Of a DNA stretch of 64,000 bases, positions 48,430 through 61,000 are shown one piece after another (position 1 is the stretch's first letter; each line of letters starts with the position of its first letter). The notes beneath the pieces are model-generated. The model saw only the letters and a program-made list of their open reading frames with translations. It was not told where the DNA came from and made no database searches. The stretch comes from Gibbula magus (Eukaryota; Mollusca; Gastropoda; Trochida; Trochidae): assembly GCA_936450465.1 (NCBI GenBank), contig OW388292.1, positions 28,346,368 through 28,410,367 on the forward strand, written 5' to 3'. Made by a program: the position numbers and the translations under genes.

Positions 48430-51400
48430 TCTCTCTTGATGGCTTTGATCTGTGTTGATGGAGGAAATACATTCAAGATTAAACCTTATAAAGCGCTCAA
48501 TTAATCAGGTCTAGAAATGTGTATCTATATCTTACAGTTGAAGGGTTACCAGAAAATAGTAACAGAACGTTTTAAAGCAGAAAGGAGGAGTGTGTCATTT
48601 TGCAATGGAAAATAAGAATTGACATTTTCGAAATGTGATGCCAAGTCACACTGGAATATGTTATAGCACTTAATCTATCTCTGCTGAAACAGCATACCCA
48701 TTTTTAAAAAGAAGCTAAGACATGTATCTGGTTTTGTTTTTGATTTGTTACTATTCATCGAGGTCAAAGTAGGTGATATTTGTATGACCTTTCAAGATAA
48801 CGCGAACTTTCAGATGCACGTGTGTTTGACACGAAAAAGCAATAACAACTGAACAAGATTAAACATCATCATTTAAGAAAATTCCTGAAACAGTAAATCA
48901 TTTCCAAGCGTTGCTTTTGATCTATATTTATATTTATATACTTTCAGTTGTTAGTGAGAATTGAGAATTGTTGGCATCTGACCATTATTGCGTTTTAAAG
49001 TTTTCTCACAGTTTTGATTTCTGTGTTAGTTTTGAAGCTGTCACTGCTCATACACGATATCCTTAAACAAGGAATTTTAAAATCATGGCCTAAACAGTGC
49101 ACGTGGTAATTAGACTAGTCTTCATTGTTGGCTTTTACAACATTGCACAGTAAGTTGTAGTGATTAAGACAAGAGCAGGTCCCTGTAACCTGTTTACAAT
49201 TCTGTAATGATACTATGTTTCCGCTCCACTCATATCTCTACATGTGAGGTCATTCTGCTCCTGGTGATGTCAACTGCTGTATTTTCGGACCAAAATCTTA
49301 CGGAGGCAGAATTCACTAGACCACCGCTGTATAAGAAAGGACTAAATTCAAGTTCAAGGTTACTATTGACTAAGTAGTTTTTGTTGTCATTAGGTGGGGT
49401 TGTATCATGTTGAAGCCAGCAACCAGACCTCGCACATACAATTGTGGAGCGTCCAGGTGACTCTACATAGCTCTCTGTAGGTGAACTGAGTGAGATGTTG
49501 AGTTTCTTGTAGAGGAGTCTGGATAACAAGCATTAGATTACCATTGGCGTTCAATCAACAGACCGATAGTTACTTCAAACAACAAACACCAGGGTAAAGT
49601 GAAAGAGGTTTCAAGGATTTTATGATATTTTGACCTGATAAGAATGCATGAAATTAAAAACTCAAGAATACGAAAATAAGCTAATCTTCGGATACCACAA
49701 GAAATAATAAGCAATACTTTATAAAGTGAATTTAATTTGTTTGATGCACAATTCTTAGGTTTAAAACATTCCAATTTCAACGATATGTAATATTTGGTAG
49801 CACCTTCTGTTGAAGCTGTTGATATTTTATATATATGTTGTATAAATTATAATTCAATCTGTATCAGTGTGCAAATGCTGATTACTATAATATATCATTT
49901 GAATTTTTTGTTAATGTATGCCGAACAATGTTCTTAGTATTCCAATCGTGATCATTTTAAAAAAATCAGTATTGTTCAATACATAATGTATTACCAATAA
50001 AACGCTAATGTTTTTTAAGGCTGATCTAGCACATCTAGACAGAAAATTAACAAAAAATGTTACTTAAGACTTGCAAGAAATAAAATTTAAGATATGAATT
50101 ATTAACGTCACACATTTCTTCTTGTCTCACAAAACTGCATATGAGTTGGCAATATGTCAACCAGGACATCAATCTTACCTTTGTACTGGAAATGTATACG
50201 ATTGCATAACATATTGGGCACATTAGCTGCCGGACAAAGAACACGGTTTCATTTACTTTTGGGTTCCCGGTAGATTAAATAGAAGTCATGGATACTAATG
50301 ATAGACGTTCTTATCGGTGTATCACACTGCTTAGATATCATGTGTCAAGTCATTTTGTCATTTCTTTTAAACATGAGTCGAACTAGCTTCCAATCCAAAT
50401 TAGCCACAATTGTCGAGAATGTGTTTGATTAAGGTTGCATAAAACTTATCATCGCTACATGTATGTGATGCATAAAGAGACTTATGTCTAGTAATTTGGA
50501 AACCCTTTTTTCTCCTATACCAGGCAAAGTAATTGATATCTATGAAAAAAATCTTCAGGCGCCATAAAGCTCTCGTCTCCATGTTATCTCCTAACGAAAG
50601 ACAATATCAAGGATTGAAGTTACTTTTGCAAGTTGGGAAAATGATTCCCAATGAAAAGAATTAAACGCCGTAAGAGCAAAGTATTCATCTTTTTCATATC
50701 TTTTGATCATCTAAAAGATAATCTATGGTCTTTGATCACCTTGGACGGAATTTAAAGAAATGTTCCAATGTAGAACCAACAAATGTAAATTCGATTAATG
50801 CTCGAACAAGTACATTAAATTTGTGTATTTATTGGATATATTATTTGCTAGATATAGAAATTGTTTTCCTGAAGAACCGTGTCATATGACTTTGACGAAA
50901 CAAGAGTGAATGTTTGGAGAGGGTTATACATAAATTTGCACGAGTTTCATATGACACACTTTCGCGTGTAATACTTTTTTTATTACCAATTTTATTACAT
51001 TTGATTCGCGTATAAATAGTCAAGAAACGACTCACCTCTCTTGCGACGGCAAGCTACAGTGGCGTCACGAACATTCGTTTTATGACGTCACATACGACGA
51101 AATACAGGAAGTCACGTTGAGGCAAACGTGATATGTGCACACGTGCTCAATATTAACTCGACACGACAATTAGTCTTCTATATTTTGTTTTATATGAGAT
51201 GCATTTAAACACTTGCTACTCGCTTTTACAGATATAATATAGATTTGTATAAACTATATTTTAAAAATATAAATGCCTCCCGTCGTAAAACACATTCACT
51301 AGCATTGTAAAATCAAAGTGAAGTAAAATAAGACGTAATTTGCTATGCGGCGCTCTAACTGACGTCTAAAATCACGAGCATGTTTTATATGCTCAAAAAG

Positions 51401-51470
51401 CACGCTGTCGGTCCAATTGACCGCCTTGATTTATTGCCATGGGTATCTTATATTCAACCATCACTCGATT
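48430..51470. other. Intergenic stretch with one weak exon candidate
   Basis: Nothing is firmly recognised. The minus-strand stretch 49230-49518 follows a possible acceptor (GTTATCCAG) and stays open for 96 codons to a stop, including ESYVESPGRSTIVCARSGCW. It has no ATG and no recognised domain, so it could be a terminal exon or chance. An 11-bp inverted word, GTGTCATATGA / TCATATGACAC, occurs at about 50880 and 50947. A TGACGTCA lies at 51083-51090. Confidence 0.3.
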
Positions 51471-51473
51471 AGA

Positions 51474-51711
51474 AGGGCGGGATAGCGCAGTGATTAGTGC
51501 GTTCAGCTTCGGATCAAGAGGTTCGGGGCTCGAATCCCGCCAGGTAAGGTTTGGGTATAATGCTACATTGAATTTCAGCATTGTACCACCCATGGTTCCC
51601 ATGCTCGCATATTTCACCGCAATGAATAGCCACATGGCGTTGAGGGCTTTTTCTCTGATATAAGGGAAATAATCTTGAAAGCGGCGTTAAACCTCAAACC
51701 ATCTCATCTCA
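51474..51711 (+). mobile_element. tRNA-derived SINE, near full-length copy
   Basis: The head GGGCGGGATAGCGCAGTGAT carries the A-box region. GGCTCGAATCC at 51527-51537 is a one-mismatch B box. The body shows TGCTACATTGAATTTCAGC, GAATAGCCACATGGCGTTG and GAAAGCGGCGTTAAACC, and the tail is CCATCTCATCTCA. Shorter than the copy at 29861 because of internal deletions. Confidence 0.85.
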
Positions 51712-51719
51712 GTCGATAA

Positions 51720-52590
51720 AGATTGTATTCCGCCCCCTTAGTGACTGGAGCAAAATGAAGCTAATTATACGTTATCATAAGTCATCCTTCAACATACCTA
51801 TTCAAATAGTCATCTCTTGCGGAAAGATTAATATAGTTGCAAACTATAATTAGAAATACTTCTATATATCTCCCTATCCTGTTTTTGAATTATACATCCC
51901 TACCTCGTCAGTCACAGAACGCATCACTTAATATCTACTACCACTCCTGGATCTTCAGCAATTTGCTAACGTGATTCCAGTGATCAATATGGCCCCAGGT
52001 CACAATTAATTTGACCCGGAAATGGTTGAGGCGGAAATGCTGGAATAGTAGGGTATTGTGGGATAGTCAGTTCTAGGTTTGTTTACATTGGATACATCTA
52101 TTTCACTGGGAGGTAAGAGATTATACTATCAACTGTAATTTTTCTAAATTTTTAGTGTCAGTGTTTATGTGTGGGTGACGGATACAAAGTATGTTGATTG
52201 TGTGCACTTGTGGGTGTTTTCTTTGGCGTATCAGCGTATGTATACATTTTCAACTCATATTTCAAAAGCGGCATGGTCAACCCCCACTTTGGTTTGTGAT
52301 TTTGTAGTGCCGAGAGGTTGTATTTTGACTCAATAACAAGTCCCCTGCTTCGACAATGTCAGGAAGTGAAGTATGCAACCTTGTTACTAATGATGAATGC
52401 ACTAAAATTAATTGTGAACTGAGGCCATATGGCTTGATCACTTCGCATTCACTTCGAAAACTTACACCATCCCTGTGCGTCAAACAATACAGCAAGCTAC
52501 CCCTGTACTGACCTCCGAACCGTCTCGTATACACGTAATCGTGATGTTGAATTACGTCATATGGTGCATTTGACCTTTGACGCTAATCAT
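51720..52590. other. Spacer between two inverted SINEs
   Basis: No gene is supported. The region 52277-52534 is open for 85 codons on the minus strand without other support. Confidence 0.35.
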
Positions 52591-52599
52591 TTGGAATTT

Positions 52600-52797
52600 G
52601 AGGTGAGGTGAGTCGTGGTTTAACGCCGCTTTCAAGAGTATTTCACTTATATCGCGGCTGCTAGTATTATGGCAGGGAGAAAGCCCACGACGCCATGTGG
52701 CTATGCATTGCGTTGAAACCTGCGAGCATCGGCTTGAACTAGCGAACCATGGATGGTACTACGCTGAAATTCAGTGTAGCATTGCACCCAAACCTTA
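52600..52797 (-). mobile_element. tRNA-derived SINE, 5'-truncated copy
   Basis: Reverse complement of the SINE body. It starts GAGGTGAGGTGAG, then GGTTTAACGCCGCTTTCAAG, CACGACGCCATGTGGCTATG and CTACGCTGAAATTCAGTGTA, and ends at CACCCAAACCTTACTT. No tRNA head. It is one of the better preserved copies. Confidence 0.85.
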
Positions 52798-54285
52798 CTT
52801 AATTTTGAATTTGACACCTGCGGGATACTTGTTCTCGACTCACTGTAACATTTATTCAAAACAAAAAGCGCAAGTTCAAATTTTACACCCGTGTGTTTTT
52901 GTTTGAGAGCGTGTAATTGGTACAACGTTTGCATTTCCAAGTATGGAATACTCGATAAGAACTGCCAGCTTTTACCTTATTGCTTATTTCAACTGGATTG
53001 GATGTTTAAGATGTTTTAGGTACATCATATGGACCTCATTAAGTGAACCATGTGAAAAAAATAATCGTTTAATTGCTTTTTGATTAGACGTTCTACCAAG
53101 AAAACGTGAGATAAATCGCCAACATCAGTGTCTTGGTGTATTTTAAAGTGGAAAAGCATCAACATTCTAAGCTCGAAAGTAACAAATTATGTTTATTCAC
53201 GAAGACATACAATTGGAATGGTTTCCTTTTTTCATGGATAAAATTATCTTACAATATATGTTCATGATCAGTAAAGCATCATTGTTATTTACTGACATGA
53301 TGATCGATATAAATTCAATTCTCTGTGGTAGCTCCAGTACCATGGAACAGTATCCCTCTTGAAGTCGGAAATGCAACATCTATTGACTCATTCCGCCAAC
53401 ACTGCTATTCTCACAGCACTTTTAACTTTCTTTTGTACTTGTGATTTGTGTCCATGTAAAGCACCGCTGAGCAGCGTTCAGTTGGATATCAGGTGATCTT
53501 TAAATCAAAAGTTAAAAGATATTTTTTAAATATGCACACACACATATACATACGTAGGTTGTAGTTAAACATCGCCGTAGAAATGTCTTTCCTTTCGATT
53601 AGTTTTGTCCTGTGAGTATAAAATCAATGAATACCCTTAACAACACGTTGTTTTCATCGAGAGAATAGCGTTTCGTTGCAATGTCAATCAATCCCAACGG
53701 AAAGACAGAGAGCAATAAACTCTTGCTGCATGCTCAACTTTATGCTAATTAGCTCTGCTCCAGTCATGATATACTTGTTAGTTATTCATTGAAATCAATA
53801 ATTGCGGTGAGTACGACTTCATGAATTAACTGAAGAATGAAATAAATGTTAATTATAAGTGTTGTCGTGAATTACTTAATTTCATTAATGAATTCACGTT
53901 CGTTTTATGAATTAGTATAAGTAATCCAGGAAGTGTCAACGTTCATCGTTAGCCAATCAAATTACTTGAAAGTGTTATGACACATATGCTTGTTATGAAA
54001 CCTCTTTACGAAATACCACGTTGGTAATATTACAATATATGTAGGGTAATACATAGGACAATAAGTAATACATATTAATAAATTATGTAATGCATGTCAC
54101 TGCAAGTAGAGTTTTCCCATATTCTCACAGTGACTTGTAGCGTCAAATACCCTTGCTGTGAAAACATCACCCTATAAATTAAATTTGTCATTCACAAACG
54201 TAATAAATTTTAATAAAGGGAATGATATCATAAATCAATTGTAATCATGTTGATCGGCAAAACGTTAGGTAAGTATACAGCGAGA

Positions 54286-54438
54286 GAGATTGGTGAGATT
54301 GGGTTCAAAGTCGCATTCATAAGTATTCACTTGTATCACTGCTGCTGGTGTTATTGCAGGGAGAAAGACTGCAACCAGTGAGCATCGGATTGATCTAGCG
54401 GACCATGGATTGTACTGCACTGAACTTCAGTATAAAAG
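54286..54438 (-). mobile_element. Degenerate SINE copy
   Basis: GATTGGTGAGATTGGGTTCA, then CACTGCTGCTGGTGTTATTG, CAGGGAGAAAG, GAGCATCGGATTGATCTAGC and GGACCATGGATTGTACTGCA align with the SINE body in reverse orientation with many changes. The head is missing. Confidence 0.65.
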
Positions 54439-55376
54439 TTCACATATGTACCTTATTGCATGTAGAGCTGAGAACATTACTCTATAGCAGACAAAGTTGC
54501 TGAGTCCCTTCAGGGACTCAGGTTCGAAGCCGGAAGTGGTCCATCAGATGAAGTTTTGCTTTAAGACAAACCCCAATGTTTAGGTCTGAACTGTTATTCT
54601 AATCCAATCCAACTTTTGAAAAAGCACACAGTTTTCTATCTAGATTGCTGTTATTTTGAATCGGAATAAATTATTTCCTTGACGCCATGAGACATATTTC
54701 GTGCTGGTTCGTGTTATTCACTTAATATAAAGACAATATCACGCCTACATTAAAGTGTTTACACTTTATGGAATAATTTTATTTAAAGTACACCAATTGC
54801 AAATTCCATTAGAAGAGGTAATCACCTGTCAATGAAACATTGATCACTAATAACCTCACTGTTTATCTTTGAAATTGGGTTTTACTTCATAATCATTATA
54901 TTTGTTTATATTTGCTCTGATCGAAATTTACGTTAATACTTTCAAACTGTAAAACGTGTGGCGCATAGAATAAGGCAAATTTTATAAAGTTGTTTGAATA
55001 TACATTTCCTCACCAATTTAAGTAACTGTAATGGATTTTATAATTATATTCTGGAAGTCTGTATGAACCACTGCAGTTCAAAGATCCAGGAAATGAATTA
55101 ACAAATCAAGTGAGACAGATATGAAAAGTTTGTTTGTAAATGTTTCGATAGATCATTCTTGCTTATTAGCGTATTCCCTTCGAATACGTCTGATGTAAGT
55201 AACACAAACTATTTTCTTTTTTTTTTGTCTCTAATTTGGTCTTTCTTTGATCAGCATGTTTATGGTCAAATGTTTTAATAAAATCAAATGTCATATATCT
55301 AGAAAAAACACACTAAACGAGAAAACGTTTATCGTACGTTTCTGTTTCCAAATATAGCATCATTGGTAAATGTCAC

Positions 55377-55502
55377 CTTTACAACGGCTCTGCTGATTGC
55401 ACAACTAACTTCCAGTGCAACGAACCAGGACTCTCCATTTCTTGCCGAGAAATTCGCCATGGTAGAACAGCGGTCAGGATCGAAATTCTGAAGAAGTAAC
55501 CT
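55377..55502 (-). other. Candidate phase-0 coding exon
   Basis: On the minus strand the acceptor TATTCTCTTCCCACAG is followed by exactly 126 bases (42 codons) ending AAG|GTGACA. The frame is open throughout and begins RLLLQNFDPDRCSTMANFSA. Both splice sites, the length divisible by three and a GC-richer content argue for an exon. No partner exon or protein family was recognised. Confidence 0.3.
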
Positions 55503-56138
55503 CTGTGGGAAGAGAATATTGTAAGAGATGACAGAACTTGAAACATTGTTGTTCTTGCTTTGTTTAAGCACACGCTATCGGAATGATTGTTTTATATTAT
55601 AAGATCCAAGTATAATTCATTAGGAGAGTGTGATTAGTAATTTAGACTCAAGCCTACTAGACACGAGTGGATTATCGAGTTATCAAAAATAGCAATAGAA
55701 AAGTCATGGAAACGATGCGAAGACATGATCTGTCAAATCAAAGCGAGTCGTTAGTTGTGTTGAATGAGGGTTCTGGTTTCGGCTGTGGAGAAGGAATTGG
55801 AGAGTTATTGAGCTCATCACTGCTTGTAAGCTGACACGTTGAAGTCTTACAAAAACCCTCCCACCATGTCTTTCAAAACCAAATGACGTGAAACTTGTCA
55901 CAGAAATGTCGCGCGTGTGGCCAATTACTCCGAGATTGCAATATGGGTTTTAAAACGTCACTTCAATAAATCAAACTTAACATTGGACATTTCTGAGTTC
56001 TATCACTACGTATAATGAAGTCAACAATAACTTTGTATTTTGAAGCTGGGAACCTTCGTTATCTGCCAAATCTACAAAGTTAAGGTAAAGAAAAACCCAG
56101 ATAATAACATAGATAGTCAACTTTCTTTATTGCAATGA

Positions 56139-56835
56139 ATGCGACGTTTCGTTGTAGCTACTAACACCGTTATCAAGCAAGTGTTATCACTTTCTACAAC
56201 GAAAACAAGAAGACATAGTCATCAACACCCCCCGCCAGATCCAAGAAATTGGAACAAGGGCAATAATTCGAGAAGAAATAATTGTGCACTTCACATTGCC
56301 ATTCCATTAAGGTATCGATACCCTCAAGCCACACAACTGATTTGATCTTAAACAGTTTCAATGAAAAGTTAAGATACCTGAATAACACGATTCTAATTTT
56401 CAAACCCTCAAGCCACACACCAAATGTGGTTCTCCTATCTGAAACAGTTTCTGAGAAAAGATGTCCCCTTTGAAATTACAGAGTGAAAAAAAGGGCAATA
56501 ACACTGGGGAAAAGACTGCACGCTTCTCATTCTCATTCTCCATCAAGGCATTTATGCCCTCAAGCATCACACCACATTTGGTAATCCTTTCTTAAACAGT
56601 TTCTGAGAAAAGCTGTCCCCTTTGGAGATACCATGAACAAAGTTAATACGTAACAAGGGCAATAACTCAGGAAACAATAATTGCGTGCTTCTCATTTTCG
56701 AACTCCATCAAGGTATTAATGCCAAGCCACACACCAAATTTGTTAATCCTATCTTAAACGGTTTCTGAGAAAAGCTGTCCCCTTTATCTCGGACGGACGG
56801 AGCCCAAATCTATATCTCCCTTTCACTTCGGGGGA
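56139..56835. repeat. Diverged tandem repeat with AAGGGCAATAACTC motif
   Basis: About four irregular units of about 150-200 bp each contain CAAGGGCAATAA, GCTTCTCATT, CCCTCAAGCCACACACCAAA and TTTCTGAGAAAAGCTGTCCC. The last is followed by CGGACGGACGGAGCC and CTTCGGGGGATAATAATC. Such units are widespread in marine invertebrate genomes as mobile or satellite-like repeats. The family name is not assigned. Confidence 0.65.
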
Positions 56836-56855
56836 TAATAATCCTTATTTGTTTA

Positions 56856-56876
56856 ATATATATATATATATATATT
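56856..56876. repeat. TA microsatellite
   Basis: About ten TA dinucleotides between AATATA and TTGC. Confidence 0.8.
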
Positions 56877-56932
56877 GCTTCCAGAAGAAGAAACAATTTA
56901 CTCAATATTAAAAAGTATAATGTTGTTCCCTC

Positions 56933-57388
56933 ATGAATAGAACACGCATATGTACCCTCAAGACCAGAACTGTAATATCTGTGATGTGGGATTTAAATTT
57001 TAATAATTCCGAAGTTATTCGGTTCACGTTCATGTATATATTTCAATGTGTTTTCTTATTATACATTTGTACTCGTTACTCGTTAGTTCTATGCAAGTTC
57101 TATGCAAGCAACGTTTTAACAGCAATAAGGAGATGTTTAAATGAACGACGATGTGGATCTACAAGATACAGTATTGGACTTTTAAAAATAATGAGTCTCC
57201 TCGTCAATCACAGAATCTCAATGTTAACTAGCGTGATGACATATAGATGGATACTGATGGAACATGCTGGATGGAATGAATCCGAGATAACCAAGACTCC
57301 AGGACCTAACAATGAGGTCTACTTGCAAGCATTTGTATCGACACTGAAATGCATATCTCAAATTGAACTTATTGTTTTTCGATATTGA
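56933..57388 (+). CDS. Hypothetical 151-codon frame, doubtful
   Basis: An ATG-started frame between the TA microsatellite and repeat R1. It has one hydrophobic stretch at about residues 31-55 (FMYIFQCVFLLYICTRYSLV) and several cysteines. There is no domain, no splice site and no strong start context. It ends 14 bases before repeat R1 begins, so it may belong to that repeat. It could also be chance. Not recognised. Confidence 0.15.
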   Translation: MNRTRICTLKTRTVISVMWDLNFNNSEVIRFTFMYIFQCVFLLYICTRYSLVLCKFYASNVLTAIRRCLNERRCGSTRYSIGLLKIMSLLVNHRISMLTSVMTYRWILMEHAGWNESEITKTPGPNNEVYLQAFVSTLKCISQIELIVFRY

Positions 57389-57402
57389 AACTGAAGTCGT
57401 AC

Positions 57403-57752
57403 AGGCGCTGTGGCACGGTTTATACTGAAATAAAGCGTTTCTCACAAACATATAAATAAGTGTTACCAATAGCTAAATAAAAGTCCTGTATAAATAAGAA
57501 GAGTTCTAAAACGAATGTACATGGTTCGGTAATTTTAAAGTGTTCACATTAAAACGGTCGCTCGGAGGTAGTTCAATTGTTCTGACTGATGTAGCGATAC
57601 ATAAAAACTCAGAGTATAGGTTTAGCTATGGTACAATGCTGGAATGGTCAACCATCTTGCTGTCTTAATTCTCAGATAAGCATGAGATCTACAAATTTAC
57701 CTCTCATACTGAAGAGTTCCACACCAATGTCCCTTTACACGTCGCACCATTT
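57403..57752 (+). repeat. Dispersed repeat R1, copy 2 (uninterrupted)
   Basis: Direct-orientation counterpart of 238-604 plus 2305-2330. Where copy 1 carries the transposon after CTTTATAC, this copy reads straight through as CCCTTTACACGTCGCACCAT. It therefore represents the empty site. Confidence 0.7.
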
Positions 57753-57879
57753 TCTTCGAATATGGATAACCGTTTTCTGTGGATATAGTTTATCGGGTCG
57801 TCTAATGATATGTTTTACCCATTAACGTACCAATATATTGTATAAACATAATTAATAGCAAATTTGAGACAACATAATA

Positions 57880-58000
57880 TGCCAAAAAACATGCCAACAA
57901 TGTCAGACGTCACTAAAATAAAACGCGTTTGGTCCGGGCTGGAGTCAACATGCTTTTTTTTCGTCGGTCACGTGACCAATCCGATTGCAGCAGAAGTGTG
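57880..58000 (+). repeat. Diverged fragment of element family M2
   Basis: GACGTCACT, TTGGTCCGGGCTGGAGTCAA, CATGCTTTT, GTCGGTCACGTGA and CCAATC follow the same order as in the elements at 9240-9330 and 9650-9750. Confidence 0.6.
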
Positions 58001-58009
58001 CTCAAATAA

Positions 58010-61000
58010 AACATTTTTTTTAACTTGTGATATGTTTATATATATCTTAACCGGATGGGGTTATTGCAGTGTAGTCAAATGTTTTGCATCTTTGTGAGTC
58101 CACCAGTAGACGTGTATGACAAGAACGCTGCAAGCACAAGTATGTAGATGTGAATAGATTTCCCCGACCATTCCCTGTAACATGACTAGCAGCTGATGAA
58201 TTCAAGTCTTTTTCATGCACATGTCACTGTGGGCGAGTTTCTTGATCACATTAGCTTAGTTAAATGGAGTGGAGCTCAATAAATCAATATGCTGTAAGTA
58301 GGTATCTAAATGTTCGTAACGTAAAAGATTAAGTAAGACTTTAGCGACTAAATAATTTTAATTGATTTACTAACACTTTGGGTTATTCTACATGCTGGTT
58401 TCAGGCGTCTTCAAACATATGGTTATATGTTGCGGGATCCTAAACCGTTGAAACAGTGATCAAAACCAATCACTTCTCGAATTACACACTAGTCCATGAA
58501 CATCAAGTTGAATTTGTCTGGAACAGTATGATCCTGGATTAGGATTACCTGTTGACACACATATTCATAGGACAAACTCTTCCTTAATATGTTCAACGAT
58601 ATCAGACACAATAACACCGATATTTCTTCAAATAAGAATGTATCCAGCATCATCCTCGTGTCTGTTACAATAGAAACAAAACGTGCCTCAACAACGGGAT
58701 ACTTTCATACCTGCTGGAAATGAAACATGAAATGACTGTTGAAAAACGAACCTTCCGCCACAAAGGTGTTGGAAAGGGATTGTCAGTAAAACATTATACT
58801 AAACCGACGATGTGGAATTACTTTATACTTCAAAACCACTAGTTCTCTAAGGCTGTTCTCAATGCGTTGTGGAAAATATGATTCAAAACGTTTTGAGGAG
58901 AGAGGTTACCAGGCATTCGACTCAGTTAACTCAGGTAACCTTCATCCCAACATTTGACGTTATCGTGGTCATGGTAAATGTGGTGTTTTTAATTATATAC
59001 ATTTTATATACATGTATAATTCTACTGTAAATTAATAATCATCTTATCAACTATTTAATTGTCCTAGTTTCCGCATTACTGCATATTGCGACCCACTGTG
59101 CGATCGTGTCCCGATGTGATAGCGATGGGACATCAGAGGTTTCATTCATGTAAACTCTTACGCGTTAAAAAAATGCTATACACTTGCTGGCCTTTAAAAA
59201 AGGAAACATTTGAATTGATAAAAATCATCAAACCTGCCATAACGTTTTTTTGATGTTGCTTGTTTCACTATCTATTTTTACATTTGAGATGTTCTGACAA
59301 ATTTCGTTGATCCTCTATTGTTATTTCTGAATTAGTTTTCTAATTTCATCTGGACTTATCCCTATATCTCAAATGTGCGCGTCAGTGAAATCCTGTTGAA
59401 TATGCTAAACTGATGATAACTATTATGGTTTTCTTCAACTAGAGATTTATTTCATTTATTTTCTTCTAACATTCTCAATACCCAATTCAAACTGTAAACT
59501 TGACATAGATCCCCGTATGTGATGAAATATACCTGTCTGTATATTTCACGTTTATATAGCGCGCTGCATTTAAGCATACAGCATTATTGGTCTTAAATGA
59601 CCATCTATCGCTCTGCTTTCTCCTCAACAACTTTCTTTCCTCAAATCCCTCTCTCCCAACACCATAAATAAAATTTAAGTTATCTTGGTTTTAAGCGATT
59701 TATATTAATCTAATGACTGATTATCTCTACAAGAGGCGATAACTCAAAGTAATAAGCAATTCTATTGTAAGATAATACACAGAGTGAAAGGTTTGTTTCT
59801 CACGCACGACTTTCAAAGAACAAATCGAAACAAAATACAGCAAAATTATTTATTTTGTATTTACATATTTGTTTTCTTCAAAATGAAACAATGAATCCAT
59901 AAATGAATAATAATCTAACTCAATGCGATGAAATGGAAAGCATACGAAGAGACAATCTGTTATTGATGTTTTAATAACCAATAATGTTAACAATAAAATA
60001 TTGCATAATGACAATGGTCCCACACGCTGCCATGAAAGTGGCATTTTATTGTGGGTCAAATCACAATCATAGTAACAAATTACCTCCCCTTGCCTCTATT
60101 ACACAGATCTTCGAAGGAGAGGTAACTCGTCTAAATCTAGCAACCATTTTCTTGTGGACCTCTATCTCCACCACAATGAACTAAACTTGCAACTCAGGTT
60201 CAACATCACAGTCGAGTTAAATACGGGGTAAAATGTATGGATTTCTTCGGGAATAAATATAGTCGCACGAAGCGAGAAAAAAAATCTAAGGAAAAACACG
60301 CCAGGCAAGGACCCATCTTGCATCAATGACAAAAATATAAGAAAGGCAACAGCCAGACTCTTTCAAATCATTTCAAGATGGAAAGGTCTGTTATAAATCT
60401 AATGCTAGTTTCAATATCTGATCGATCATAGTCAGGATGTGGCTGTCTCACTTCCAACCCAGACTATAGATAGAACTCAGACGAAACCAAGATCAAGCCT
60501 AAAGCTATGTTGTCTCATTTCATAGCTCAAGTCAGTGATCATGCGCATTAGAACAAAAATATATACAAGCGACTTTCTACAAGTCTAACAAAGAATCAGC
60601 ACAATGTGAATGGAAATCAAAATCATCGGAATTGAAACGTTGGATAACAATGTTAACAATACTGTAAACAAATTATGGATATCTTAAAAGTTGTTTCATG
60701 TTGTTAGCAATGATATTAGTTTTTCGGTTGACATTTCATGAGCTAAGATTGTGCTGTCTCACTTCACAATCTTGTCCTCAGAAATGCGTTGATTCATCAA
60801 CACAAATATTACTTTTTAAGACACATTCCCTGATGAATATCACCATATCGAGTCCTCCAATCGAATACAATACGTTGCCTGTCAAACACATTATATCACT
60901 CTAATATGTTTCCCACAGGTTGTAGATCTATCAAATTCTGATTTCCATTCATGCTTCACCACACTGAAATAAACTCCTGAAAAAACAAACCCTGTTCATC

